A stretch of DNA of 64,000 nucleotides from Ptiloglossa arizonensis (GCF_051014685.1 NW_027478878.1:1-64000), one strand, 5' to 3'; counted from the first letter of the stretch, positions 26,936 to 39,600 are shown. The notes: generated by a model from the sequence alone, not told the origin. Translations and numbers: made by a program.

Positions 26936-28878
26936 ATGAGTAATATTCCAAAAAAGAAAAAAGGGGGAGGGGGGTCGGAGCGTGTGGCGCGAAGTGTGGC
27001 GACGGAGGGGGCACTCGTGCCCCACCCGGCGCCGTTCGAGGAGGGGGACGAGACGGCGTCGGTCTCGTCCCTGGCGTCCGCGACCAGCGCCGCGGGCGTA
27101 AAGAGGCGCAGGACGGTGGAGGGGCGGAGGACGGAGGAAGCTCCGTCCACGTCCGCTGCTCCACCGTTGCTCACGGTGAGCGACGGGGAGGAGGACCTCA
27201 GGGACGAGGATACGGCCCATGTATCGGCCCGTATTGCCTCGTCCCTGAGGTCTATTGAGAAGGTGGCCGCCACCTCGCGGGGGCTGACTACAGCCTCCGC
27301 GAGGTCGGTTGGCCAGGCCGCGACGGAGGCGCGGAGGGCTCTCCAGGAGCTGGGACGACGTGTCCCAGCTGCCTTGGAGTACACGAACGCCCAATTGAGG
27401 CAGCGTGTGGAGGCTCTGAAAGACGAGCTTGCGTGCTCGCGGAGGGAGACGGACGCCCTTAGGAGGCGCCCTCATCCGGGGCCGACGGGCGACTGCACGT
27501 GTGGGAGGGGGAAGGCGGGAGCTCCCCCCACACCAGCGACGTCCATGAGGAGCATCGAGCTCCTCATGGACGCCAAGATGGCGGCCATGATGGCCGTCAT
27601 CCGCGGCGAAATCCGGGCGGCGCTTCGCCCCAAGGGCGGAGCGCCGGCGGGACCGAGGACCGGGCCCGGGAAACAACCGGGGGGCGGGGGACCGCAGGGG
27701 GGGACCATCGCGGTTCCGGGCCCTGCGGCAAAGACGAAGGGCAAGGGTGCCGTGGTGGGGGCGACGGCGGGGGCACAAATGCCTCCGCCGCCGCCCCCAT
27801 CCGGTCCCTTGTGGACCGAGGTCCTGGGCCGAAGGGCGGGAAGGACGGCGAGGAGGGCGGCCCGGGTGCCGCCGCCTCCCCCGCCGGTTGCCCCGAAGAG
27901 GGACGGAAAGGCGGGGAGGGCGAAGCCCCGTCTGGGACGCCCCCCTTCAACGGCAGCAGTCATGCTGACCGTCCCGGAGGGGGGGGGGGCGTCTCCTACG
28001 GGGAGGTGATGGCAGCGGCCAAGGAAAAGATATCCTTGGCCGCACTCGCCATCGAGTCGGTCCGCCCGAGATGGGCGGTGACGGGGGCGCTCATGCTGCG
28101 CGTGAGCGGCCCCGACAACGCAGCCAGGGCGGACCGACTGGCCGAAAAGCTGGGCGAGGCCTTGGCACCCCGGGGTGTCAGGGTCGCCCGGCCCACAAAG
28201 AGCGCGGAGCTGCGCGTTTGTGGGCTGGACGACTCGGTCACCCGGGAGGAGGTGGCCAGGGCGCTGGCCCAGGCCGGTGGCTGCTCTGAGGGGGACATCC
28301 GGACCGGGGAGGTCCGGCGGTCCTCCACCGGCCTGGGAGCGGTGTGGGCACGGTGCCCTCTTCCGGCTGCCCGGAAGTTAGAAGCAGTCGGGAGGATCGT
28401 GGTGGGGTGGGTGTCGGCGAGGATCGAGGTCCTCGCCCAACGCCCACTCCAGTGCTACCGCTGTCTGGAGACGGGCCATGTCAGGCAGCGGTGCACCTCC
28501 GCGGTGGACCGCAGCGGTACTTGTTACCGCTGCGGTGCCGAAGGCCACCGCGCGAGCCACTGCGCGGCGGCCCCCAAGTGCCCGCTGTGTGCGGACATGG
28601 GGAGACCAGCCGCGCACCGAATGGGGGGGAAGCAATGTACCCCCCCATCCCGACGAGGGCAGAGGAGAGGGGCGCCGGGGCCGCTCCCGGCGCTGGTGAG
28701 AGCGGCCCCAGCTGCGAGCGCCGCGGCGCCCGCGGACCTGGCCGCGACCGACGCGACGGTCGCAAGGAAGAGGTCGGAGGCGGCGACGGCGTTGGTGTCC
28801 GCGATGGAGGTGGACATCGGCCCCGCCGCCGTCCTCACGGAGGTGCCACCAGGAGGCGGTGAGGAGGCCATCAAATAA
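26936..28878 (+). CDS. Retrotransposon ORF1, gag-like nucleic-acid-binding protein (frameshifted)
   Basis: ORF1 proteins of this clade coat the element RNA and help target it. The start at 26936 gives MSNIPKKKK, a basic amino terminus. Next come an Arg/Lys cluster (VKRRRTVEGRR, about residue 55), a helical, coiled-coil-like segment with LRQRVEALKDEL (residues about 90-180), a Gly/Pro-rich stretch, an RRM-like region (GALMLRVSGPDNAARADRLA onward, about 385-500), and three zinc knuckles. The knuckles are CYRCLETGHVRQRC near residue 507, CYRCGAEGHRASHC near 530, and a longer C-x2-C-x8-H-x6-C near 549. The frame breaks inside the 11-G run at 27979-27989: upstream codons continue to a TGA at 28007, while the conserved SYGEVMAAAKEK continuation is in the -1 frame. 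One G fewer than expected (or two extra) explains it. Without the break the protein would be about 647 residues. The stop TAA overlaps the ORF2 ATG. Confidence 0.85.
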
Positions 28879-28880
28879 TG
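28876..28880 (+). promoter_or_regulatory. TAATG stop/start overlap, ORF1-ORF2
   Basis: The ORF1 TAA and the ORF2 ATG share one A. In the related silkworm element SART1 an identical overlap is known to give ORF2 by termination-reinitiation. The same coupling is likely here, with ORF2 made at lower level than ORF1. Confidence 0.75.
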
Positions 28881-31800
28881 GCTCCCCGCCTCCTCCTGCA
28901 GGCCAACCTCAACCACTGCCGTGCAGCGCAGGACCTGATGTGTCAGACGCTGGCGGAGTGGGGGGGTGGTCTGGCAGTCGCCGCCGAGCCGTACCGCGTC
29001 CCCGACCATCCGCATTGGATGGGGGATGCGGCCGGCTTGGCGGCGGCTGTGTGGCAGGGCGGTGACGGGTCCCCTCCGTTCTCCTTACTGGAGAACGGGG
29101 CGGGATTCGTCGCCGTCCAGTGGGGGGGAGTCGCCGTGGTGGGGTGCTACGTTTCGCCCAACTGCGGCCTTGCTGCCTTCGAGCAGTACTTGGCCGGGGT
29201 GGGGGCGTGCCTCACAAGGATTGCGCCCCGGCCGGTGCTGGTCCTGGGGGACTTCAATGCCTGGTCTGTGGCATGGGGGTCCCCCAGGACCAATCGGAGG
29301 GGCGAGGCTCTGGGCGACTGGGCGGCGGGCTTCGACCTCCGGTTGATTAACCGGGGGTCGGAGCTGACGTGCGTGCGGCGCGGGGGAGGGTCCATAGTGG
29401 ATTTGACGTTTGGATCCCCCGGCGCCGCGCGTATGGTGTCCGGGTGGGACGTGGTGGTGGGGGAGGAGACATTATCGGACCACCGGTATATCCGCGTGGT
29501 CTTGACCTCCCCCGAGGCCGCCGCGGCCCCGCACCGACACCTCCGCCCGGGAGCGGGTAGCGCCCCACCACCACCACGCAGATGGGCGCTTCGGCGCCTT
29601 GACAAGGACGTCCTGGTGGCAGCCGCTCTGGCCGAAACCTGGCCTCGACGGGAGACCAGGCTGCCCGACCTGGAGGGGGCCGTGGCTCGGCTCGGGAGCG
29701 CCGTCGCGCGCATTTGCGACGCGGCGATGCCCCGGGCCGGGCCGCGGTCTCCTCGTCGGGCGGTGTACTGGTGGTCGGGCGAAATCGGGGAATTGCGGAC
29801 AGCATGCGTCCGGGCCCGACGCCAGTACACCCGCGCGCGTCGTCGGGCCGGACGGAACGGCGACGACGGCGCGCGGGCTAGGGCGGCGGAACTGTACGAG
29901 TCCTATCGCGCGGGAAAGAGGGCTCTGCAGGTCGCCATCAAACGGGCCAAGGCCCAGAGCTGGAAGGAGCTCCTCGAGACCCTCGAGCGGGATCCATGGG
30001 GGCGCCCATACCGGATAGTTCTGAATAAACTCCGGCCATGGGCGCCCCCGATCACCGAGGGTCTCGACCCCCAGCTCTTGAGGGACGTGGTCGACACGCT
30101 CTTCCCGATCGTGGGGGAGAGCGGGCCACGTCCCTCTGCGGACCCGACCACCTGGTCCGCGGAGCTGGGGGTCTCGGCTGGGGAGCTAGCCGCGGCCACC
30201 CGAAGACTCGGGGCGAAGGATACTGCCCCGGGTCCTTCGGGAGTGCCCGGCCGAGTCTTGGTCTTGGCCGCGGACGTCCTGGGTGACGGCCTCCGGGAGC
30301 TATTCGACCGCTGCCTGGAGGCCGGGCGATTCCCCTCCGCATGGAAGGAGGCCCGAATGGTCCTCCTCCGGAAAGAGGGTAGGCCCGCGGACTCTCCGTC
30401 AGCGTACCGGCCGATTTGCCTGCTCGACGATGTGGGCAAGCTCCTAGAAAGAGTCGTGGCGGCCCGCATCGTCGGGCACCTGTCGCGGGGTGGGCCCGGG
30501 CTGGCGGAGTGCCAGTTCGGGTTCCGGGAGGGCCGGTCGACGATCGACGCGATTCGACGCGTCCGGTCCCTCTCGGCCTCGGCGGTCTCCCGGGGTGGGG
30601 TGGCATTGGCGGTGTCCTTGGACATCGCCAATGCGTTTAACACCCTACCCTGGGCGGCGATTAGGCGGGGGCTTGAGGAACATCGAGTCCCCGCCTACCT
30701 TAGGGCAGTCGTCGAGGACTACCTCCGCGACAGGTGGATCGAGTATCCGGGCCGGTGCGGGACGGAGAGGAGAGCGGTGTACTCCGGGGTTCCGCAGGGG
30801 TCGGTGTTAGGACCCCTGCTGTGGAACCTCGGGTACGACACCGTCCTGCGGGCCGAAGACCTCCCCGACGGCGTCAGTCTGACATGTTACGCGGACGACA
30901 CCTTGTTGTTGGCCGTCGGGGGGGACTGGAGGGGGGCTGTTCGGGCCGCCGAGGACGGTGTCCGGCGCGTCGTCTCCCGGATCAGGGGGATCGGTTTGGA
31001 GGTGGCTCTCCACAAAACCGAGGTACTCGGGATGTATAGACCCCGGGGAGAGCCGCCTCCCCCCCTGATCCGGGTGGGTGAGACAGACGTCGAGGTGAGG
31101 TCTCAGATGAAATATCTGGGACTTCACCTCGACAGCCACTGGCGCTTCGAGGGCCATTTCCGGGCCCTGGCCCCGCGGTTGGAGAGGATAGTTGGCGCTT
31201 TGGGCCGTATCCTCCCCAACCTGCGGGGCCCGAGTGACCGGGTTCGCCGCCTCTACGCGGGAATGGTCCACTCGGTGGCCCTATACGGGGCCCCCGTTTG
31301 GGCGGGCGACCTGGCCGCCTCCCGGCGCAGCAAGGTATTGCTGCGCCGGGTTCAAAGGCGGCTTGCACTGCGGATCGCCCGGGGGTACCGGACCGTTTCG
31401 TATGAGGCGGCGAGCGTCCTGTCAGGGCTACCCCCCGGGGGACTTGATCGCGGGCGCGCATGCGGCTTTCTACGAGGGCCGCATGCGCGCCCGCGAGGAT
31501 GGGGTGGTCCTGGCGGGCTGCGAGGTGGAGGCCCTGAGGCGCCAGGCCCGGGAGTCCATGCTGCAGCTTTGGCAGCAGCGGCTGGCCGAGCCGTTGTTCG
31601 GCCAGAGGACTGTCCGGGCTATCCGGCCGGTCCTGTTTGAGTGGCTGGGTAGGCGCTTCGGCTCACTCACCTACCGGTTGGTGCAGGTGCTGTCCGGACA
31701 CGGATGCTTCGGTCAGTACCTGTGCCGGATCGGTGTGGAAGAGGCGGCGCGCTGCTGGCACTGTCCAGCGGACGAGGACACGGCGCAACACACCCTCGAG

Positions 31801-32052
31801 GTGTGTCCGGCCTGGGGGGTGGAGCGCCGTGTCCTCACGGCCGTGATTGGGGCGGACCTATCGCTGCCGGGCGTGGTACAGGCCATGCTCGGCAGCGAGA
31901 CGAAGTGGCGGGCCGTGGCCTCCTTCTGCGAGGAGGTAATCTCGCGGAAGGAGGCCGCGAGCCGCATTCGCGAGAGCGGGAGACCGCGAGCGAGGCCTCG
32001 TCCGAGGCCGGGGGCGGGTGGGCCTCCGGAAGGGCTGGGGAGGCCACCCTGA
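28878..32052 (+). CDS. Retrotransposon ORF2, endonuclease-reverse transcriptase (frameshifted)
   Basis: This is the enzyme of target-primed reverse transcription: it nicks the target and copies the element RNA from the exposed 3' end. The start ATG overlaps the ORF1 stop (TAATG). The amino-terminal AP-like endonuclease has QANLNHC (residue 8 on), AEPY, GDFNAWS (D125, N127) and SDHR (D201, H202). The reverse transcriptase has AYRPICLLDDVGKLLE, GFREGRSTIDA, SLDIANAFN (D582), GVPQGSVLGP and CYADD (D673, D674). Near the end is CWHCPADEDTAQHTLEVC, a C-x2-C-x8-H-x4-C motif from about residue 959. All key catalytic residues seen are present. The frame breaks within CCCCCCGGGGG at 31431-31441: one extra base sends the upstream frame to a stop at 31640, while the conserved tail runs in the +1 frame to 32052. 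The length allowing for the break is about 1,057 residues, normal for the clade. Confidence 0.9.
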
Positions 32053-32624
32053 GAGCGGCGGGCGGGGGTGCGTAGCCCTTGAGGCTCGTGCCACCGCCCG
32101 TCGTCTGAGGGGTGGGAGGAATAAGGGACGGCGACGCTCTCGAGGGCGGAGAGGCCAGAGCCGCCCTCGGGAGCGTACGAGCCGGGGTGCGGCCGCGCCG
32201 ACGGCACGGTCCCAGGGCCGTGCCTCCGGCGCGGCTATGGGGGCCGTGGGCGGTCGCGAGTGTGGGACTCGCGGCCGCCCTCGGGCGGCCCCCGGGAGTG
32301 GGACGTCGGAGCAGTGTGGCCCTGCTCCGACGTCGGGCGCCAGAGCGCCGAGGAGAAAACAGGGAAGGGAGGGTGAAGTACCCCCTCCCTTCCCTGGAAC
32401 GGGAGGACACGGGCGCGAGAGCCCTGCACGGGGGAGCACCTGATGTTATGATGTCTTCGGTCCCAGGTGCTCCCCCTGCATAGTGCGAGGATGGCCACCG
32501 TGGTGGGTTTTAGTGGGTAGGTCCCGCGCCCGATGGGTTTCCTTCCGGGCGCGGGGAATCCCACACTCCCCCCGCCCCTCCCCAGGCGGCGGGGGGGTCT
32601 TTCGAAGATTTCCCCCACGTTAAT
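32053..32624 (+). other. Retroelement 3'UTR with a chain of hairpins
   Basis: This is 570 bp of GC-rich noncoding sequence after the ORF2 stop. Seven successive stem-loops can be drawn: 32134-32149/32161-32176 (16 pairs, one G-T); 32192-32199 plus 32203-32209 with 32218-32224 plus 32228-32235; 32248-32261/32267-32280 (14 pairs, one G-T); 32302-32314/32322-32334 (13 pairs); 32360-32373/32383-32396 (14 pairs); 32430-32441/32465-32476 (12 pairs, extended by TGCA/TGCA past a bulge); and 32523-32532/32546-32555 (10 pairs). The 3'UTR of R1-clade elements such as SART1 is needed for recognition by their reverse transcriptase, so a structural role is plausible. Confidence 0.8.
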
Positions 32625-32642
32625 AAAAAAAAAAAAAAAAAA
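32625..32642 (+). other. Poly(A) tail, 18 nt
   Basis: Eighteen A residues follow TTAAT and are followed directly by satellite. AATAAA at 32622-32627 overlaps the tract start. This is the 3' end of the reverse-transcribed RNA and fixes the orientation of the insertion as plus. Confidence 0.9.
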
Positions 32643-32655
32643 TACGTTATACGCT
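32642..32655 (+). repeat. Target-site duplication, right copy (14 bp)
   Basis: ATACGTTATACGCT directly after the poly(A) equals the last 14 bp of the left array. Downstream, the string ATACGTTATACGTTACACG is what normally follows ATACGCT in intact copies of this satellite segment, such as 17515 onward. Confidence 0.85.
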
Positions 32656-33676
32656 ATACGTTATACGTTACACGTTATACGTTATACGTTATGCGTTATA
32701 CGTTATGCGCTATACGTTATACGTTATACGTTATACGTTATACGTTATACGTTATACGTTATACGATATACGTTATACGTTATACGTTGTACGTTATACG
32801 TTATACGTTATACGTTATACGTTATACGTTATACGTTATACGTTATACGTTATACGTTATACGTTATACGTTATACGTTATACGTTATACGTTATACGTT
32901 AAACGTTATACGTTATACGTTATACGTTATACGTTATACGTTATACGTTATACGTTATACGTTGTACGTTATACGTTGTAAGTTATAGGTTGTACGTTAT
33001 ACGTTATACGTTATACGTTATACGTTATACGTTATACGTTATACGTTAAACGTTATACGTTATACGTTATACGTTATACGTTATACGTTATACGTTATAC
33101 GTTATACGTTATACGTTATACGTTATACGTTATACGTTATACGTTATACGTTATACGTTATACGTTATACGTTATACGTTATACGTTATACGTTATACGT
33201 TATACGTTATACGTTATACGTTATACGTTATACGTTATACGTTATACGTTATACGCTATACGTTATACGTTATACGTTACACGTTATACGTTATACGTTA
33301 TACGTCATAAGTTATACGTTATACGTTATACGTTATACGTTATACGTTATACGTTATACGGTATACGTTATACGTTATACGTTATACGTTATACGTTATA
33401 CGTTATACGTTATACGTTATACGTTATACGTTATACGTTATACGTTATACGTTATACGTTAAACGTTAGACGTTATATGTTATACGTTATACGTTGTACG
33501 TTATACGTTATATGTAATATGTAATACGTTATACGTTATACGCTATACGTTATACGTTACACGTTATACGTTATACGTTATGCGTTATACGTTATGCGCT
33601 ATACGTTATACGTTATACGTTATACGTTATACGTTATACGTTATACGTTATACGATATACGTTATACGTTATACGT

Positions 33677-36600
33677 TGTACGTTATACGTTATACGCTAT
33701 ACGTTATACGTTACACGTTATACGTTATACGTTATGCGTTATACGTTATGCGTTATACGTTATACGTTATACGTTATACGTTATACGTTATACGTTATAC
33801 GTTATACGTTATACGTTATACGTTATACGTTGTACGTTATAGGTTATATGTAATATGTAATACGTTATACGTTATACGCTATACGTTATACGTTACACGT
33901 TATACGTTATACGTTATGCGTTATACGTTATGCGTTATACGTTATACGTTATACGTTATACGTTATACGTTATACGTTATACGTTATACGTTGTACGTTA
34001 TACGTTATATGTAATATGTAATACGTTATACGTTATACGCTATACGTTATACGTTACACGTTATACGTTATACGTTATGCGTTATACGTTATGCGTTATA
34101 CGTTATACGTTATACGTTATACGTTATACGTTATACGTTATACGTTATACGTTATACGTTATACGTTATACGTTATTCGTTATACGTTATACGTAATACG
34201 TTATACGCTATACGTTAGACGTTATACGTTGTACGTTATACGTTAAACGTTAGACGTTATATGTTATACGTTATACGTTGTACGTTATACGTTAAACGTT
34301 ATACGTTATACGTTATACGTTATACGATATACGTTATACGTTATACGTTGTACGTTATACGTTATACGTTATACGATATACGTTGTACGTTATACGTTAT
34401 ACGTTATACGTTATACGTTATTCGTTATACGCTATACGTTATACGTTATACGTTATACGTTATACGTTATACGTTATACGTTATACGTTATACGTTATAC
34501 GTTAAACGTTATACGTTATACGTTATACGTTATACGTTATACGTTATACGTTATACGTTATACGTTATACGTTATACGTTATACTTTATACGTTATACGT
34601 TATACGTTATACGTTATACGTTATACGTTATACGTTATACGTCATACGTTATACGTTATACGTTATACGTTAGACGTTATAGGTTATACGTAATACGTAA
34701 TACGTTATACGTTATACGTTATACGTTGCACGTTATACGTTATACGATATACGTTATAAGTTATACGTTATACGTTATACGTTATACGTTATACGTTATA
34801 CGTTATACGTTATACGTTATACGTTATACGTTATACGTTATACGTTATACGTTATACGTTATACGTTATACGTTATACGTTATACGTTATACGTTATAAG
34901 TTATACGTTATACGTTATACGTTATACGTTATACGTTATACGTTATACGTTATACGTTATACGTTATACGTTATACGTTGTACGTTATACGTTGTAAGTT
35001 ATACGTTGTACGTTATACGTTATACGTTATACGTTATACGTTATACGTTATACGTTATACGTTATACGTTATACGTTATACGTTATACGTTATACGTTAA
35101 ACGTTAGACGTTATATGTTCTACGTTATACGTTGTACGTTATACGTTATATGTAATATGTAATACGTTATACGTTATACGCTGTACGTTATACGTTACAC
35201 GTTATACGTTATACGTTATGCGTTATACGTTATGCGTTACACGTTATACGTTATACGTTATACGTTATACGTTATACGTTATACGCTATACGTTATACGT
35301 TATACGTTAAACGTTATACGTTATACGTTATACGTTATACGATATACGTTATACGTTAAACGCTGTACGTTATACGTTATACGTTATACGTTATACGTTA
35401 TACGTTATACGTTATACGTTATACGTTATACGTTATACGTTATACGTTAAACGTTAGACGTTATATGTTATACGTTATACGTTGTACGTTATACGTTATA
35501 TGTAATATGTAATACGTTATACGTTATACGCTATACGGTATACGTTACACGTTATACGTTATACGTTACGCGTTATACGTTATGCGTTATACGTTATACG
35601 TTATACGTTATCCGTTATACGTTATACGTTATACGTTATACGTTATACGTTATTCGTTATACGTTATACGTAATACGTTATACGTTATGCGTTATACGTT
35701 ATACGTTATACGTTATACGTTATACGTTAAACGTTATACGTTATACGTTATACGTTATACGATATACGTTATACGTTATACGTTGTACGTTATACGTTAT
35801 ACGTTATACGTTATACGTTATACGTTATACGTTATACGTTATACGTTATACGTTTTACGTTCTACGTTATACGTTATACGTTATACGTTATACGTTGTAC
35901 GTTATACGTTATATGTAATATGTAATACGTTATACGTTATACGTTATACGTTATACGTTATACGTTATACGTTATACGTTATACGTTATACGTTGTACGT
36001 TATACGTTATACGTTATACGTTATACGTTATGCATTATACGTTATACGTTATACGTTATACGTTATACGTTATTCGTTATACGTTAAACGTTATACGTTA
36101 TACGTTATACGTTATACGTTATACGTTATACGTTATACGTTAGACGTTATAGGTTATACGTAATACGTAATACGTTATACGTTATACGTTATACGTTGCA
36201 CGTTATACGTTATACGATATACGTTATAAGTTATACGTTATACGTTATACGTTATACGTTGTACGTTATACGTTATACGTTATACGTTATGCGTTATACG
36301 TTATGCGTTACACGTTATACGTTATACGTTATACGTTATACGTTATACGTTATACGTCATACGTTATAAGTTATACGTTATACGTTATACGTTATACGTT
36401 ATACATTATGCGTTATACGCTATACGTAATGCGTTATAGGTCATACCTTATACGTGATACGTCATACGTTATACGTTATACGTGATACGTTATACGTTAT
36501 ACGTTATACGTTATACGTTGTACGTTATACGTTATATGTAATATGTAATACGTTATACGTTGCACGCTATACGTTATACGTTACACGATATACGTTATAC

Positions 36601-39600
36601 ATTACACGTTATACGTTATACGTTATGCGTTATACGTTATGCGTTATACGTTATACGTTATACGTTATACGTTATACGTTATACGTTATACGTTATACGT
36701 TATACGTTATACGTTGTACGTTATACGTTATACGTTATACGTTATACGTTATACGTTATACGTTATACGTTAAACGTCATACGTTATACGTTATACGTTA
36801 TACGATATACGTTATACGTTAAACGTTGTACGTTATACGTTATACGTTATACGTTATACGTTATACGTTATACGTTATACGTTAAACGTTATACGTTATA
36901 CGTTATACGTTATACGTTATACGTTATACGTTGTACGTTATACGTTGTAAGTTATACGTTGTACGTTATACGTTATACGTTATACGTTATACGTTATACG
37001 TTATACGTTATACGTTATACGTTATACGTTATACGTTATACGTTATACGTTATACGGTATACGTTATACGTTATACGTTATACGTTATACGTTATACGTT
37101 ATACGTTATACGTTATACGTTATACGTTATACGTTATACGTTATACGTTATACGTTAAACGTTAGACGTTATATGTTATACGTTATACGTTGTACGTTAT
37201 ACGTTATATGTAATATGTAATACGTTATACGTTATACGCTATACGTTATACGTTACACGTTATACGTTATACGTTATGCGTTATACGTTATGCGCTATAC
37301 GTTATACGTTATACGTTATACGTTATACGTTATACGTTATACGTTATACGATATACGTTATACGTTATACGTTGTACGTTATACGTTATACGTTATACGT
37401 TATACGTTATACGTTATACGTTATACGTTATACGTTATACGTTATACGTTATACGTTATACGTTATACGTTATACGTTATACGTTAAACGTTATACGTTA
37501 TACGTTATACGTTATACGTTATACGTTATACGTTGTACGTTATACGTTGTAAGTTATAGGTTGTACGTTATGCGTTATACGTTATACGTTATACGTTATA
37601 CGTTATACGTTATACGTTATACGTTATACGTTGTACGTTATACGTTATAAGTTATACGTTATACGTTATACGTTATACGTTGTACGTTATACGTTATATG
37701 TAATATGTAATACGTTATACGTTATACGCTATACGTTATACGTTACACGTTATACGTTATACGTTATGCGTTATACGTTATGCGTTATACGTTATACGTT
37801 ATACGTTATACGTTATACGTTATACGTTATACGTTATACGTTATACGTTATACGTTATACGTTGTACGTTATAGGTTATATGTAATATGTAATACGTTAT
37901 ACGTTATACGCTATACGTTATACGTTACACGTTATACGTTATACGTTATGCGTTATACGTTATGCGTTATACGTTATACGTTATACGTTATACGTTATAC
38001 GTTATACGTTATACGTTATACGTTGTACGTTATACGTTATATGTAATATGTAATACGTTATACGTTATACGCTATACGTTATACGTTACACGTTATACGT
38101 TATACGTTATGCGTTATACGTTATGCGTTATACGTTATACGTTATACGTTATACGTTATACGTTATACGTTATACGTTATACGTTATACGTTATACGTTA
38201 TACGTTATTCGTTATACGTTATACGTAATACGTTATACGCTATACGTTAGACGTTATACGTTGTACGTTATACGTTAAACGTTAGACGTTATATGTTATA
38301 CGTTATACGTTGTACGTTATACGTTAAACGTTATACGTTATACGTTATACGTTATACGATATACGTTATACGTTATACGTTGTACGTTATACGTTATACG
38401 TTATACGATATACGTTGTACGTTATACGTTATACGTTATACGTTATACGTTATTCGTTATACGCTATACGTTATACGTTATACGTTATACGTTATACGTT
38501 ATACGTTATACGTTATACGTTATACGTTATACGTTAAACGTTATACGTTATACGTTATACGTTATACGTTATACGTTATACGTTATACGTTATACGTTAT
38601 ACGTTATACGTTATACTTTATACGTTATACGTTATACGTTATACGTTATACGTTATACGTTATACGTTATACGTCATACGTTATACGTTATACGTTATAC
38701 GTTAGACGTTATAGGTTATACGTAATACGTAATACGTTATACGTTATACGTTATACGTTGCACGTTATACGTTATACGATATACGTTATAAGTTATACGT
38801 TATACGTTATACGTTATACGTTATACGTTATACGTTATACGTTATACGTTATACGTTATACGTTATACGTTATACGTTATACGTTATACGTTATACGTTA
38901 TACGTTATACGTTATACGTTATACGTTATAAGTTATACGTTATACGTTATACGTTATACGTTATACGTTATACGTTATACGTTATACGTTATACGTTATA
39001 CGTTATACGTTGTACGTTATACGTTGTAAGTTATACGTTGTACGTTATACGTTATACGTTATACGTTATACGTTATACGTTATACGTTATACGTTATACG
39101 TTATACGTTATACGTTATACGTTATACGTTAAACGTTAGACGTTATATGTTCTACGTTATACGTTGTACGTTATACGTTATATGTAATATGTAATACGTT
39201 ATACGTTATACGCTGTACGTTATACGTTACACGTTATACGTTATACGTTATGCGTTATACGTTATGCGTTACACGTTATACGTTATACGTTATACGTTAT
39301 ACGTTATACGTTATACGCTATACGTTATACGTTATACGTTAAACGTTATACGTTATACGTTATACGTTATACGATATACGTTATACGTTAAACGCTGTAC
39401 GTTATACGTTATACGTTATACGTTATACGTTATACGTTATACGTTATACGTTATACGTTATACGTTATACGTTATACGTTAAACGTTAGACGTTATATGT
39501 TATACGTTATACGTTGTACGTTATACGTTATATGTAATATGTAATACGTTATACGTTATACGCTATACGGTATACGTTACACGTTATACGTTATACGTTA

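Larger units (their letters stand above)
25089..32642 (+). mobile_element. 7.55-kb insertion: host exon plus R1-clade retrotransposon
   Basis: This is the whole block of non-satellite DNA in the window. It begins at an abrupt left junction (GCT then GGAGTCGTG), ends in an 18-nt poly(A), and is bounded by a 14-bp direct repeat. Removing the block and one repeat copy restores a variant string identical to intact copies near 17501-17514 and in the right array. The simplest reading is one target-primed insertion. The unusual part is its 5' 1.45 kb, which looks like the promoter, 5'UTR, first coding exon and intron start of a host gene in the same orientation as the element. A 5' transduction of a read-through transcript, or a template switch to host pre-mRNA, would produce this. 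A normal host locus by chance next to satellite would not explain the flanking repeat. Confidence 0.8.
26546..32642 (+). mobile_element. R1-clade non-LTR retrotransposon, near full length
   Basis: The element has the standard R1-clade layout: a leader of about 390 bp, ORF1 with three zinc knuckles, ORF2 with an AP-type endonuclease, reverse transcriptase and carboxyl CCHC motif, a 570-bp structured 3'UTR, and poly(A). It is much more GC-rich than the satellite. The only coding damage is two single-step frame breaks in homopolymers. That suggests a young copy, or assembly errors in an intact one. The clade includes target-specific members: R1 in 28S rDNA, TRAS and SART in telomeric repeats, and Waldo in simple repeats. 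The 5' boundary is approximate. Confidence 0.85.

Noticed and set aside
26752..27778. Long minus-strand open frames across ORF1 (also 27472-27963, 28524-29015 and 29147-29830)
   Set aside because: They are antisense shadows of GC-rich ORF1/ORF2 with low-complexity Arg/Pro/Gly composition and no motifs.
27979..27989. Programmed -1 frameshift between two halves of ORF1
   Set aside because: It is a plain G homopolymer inside a normally single ORF, with no supporting downstream structure assessed. An indel or base-calling error is simpler.
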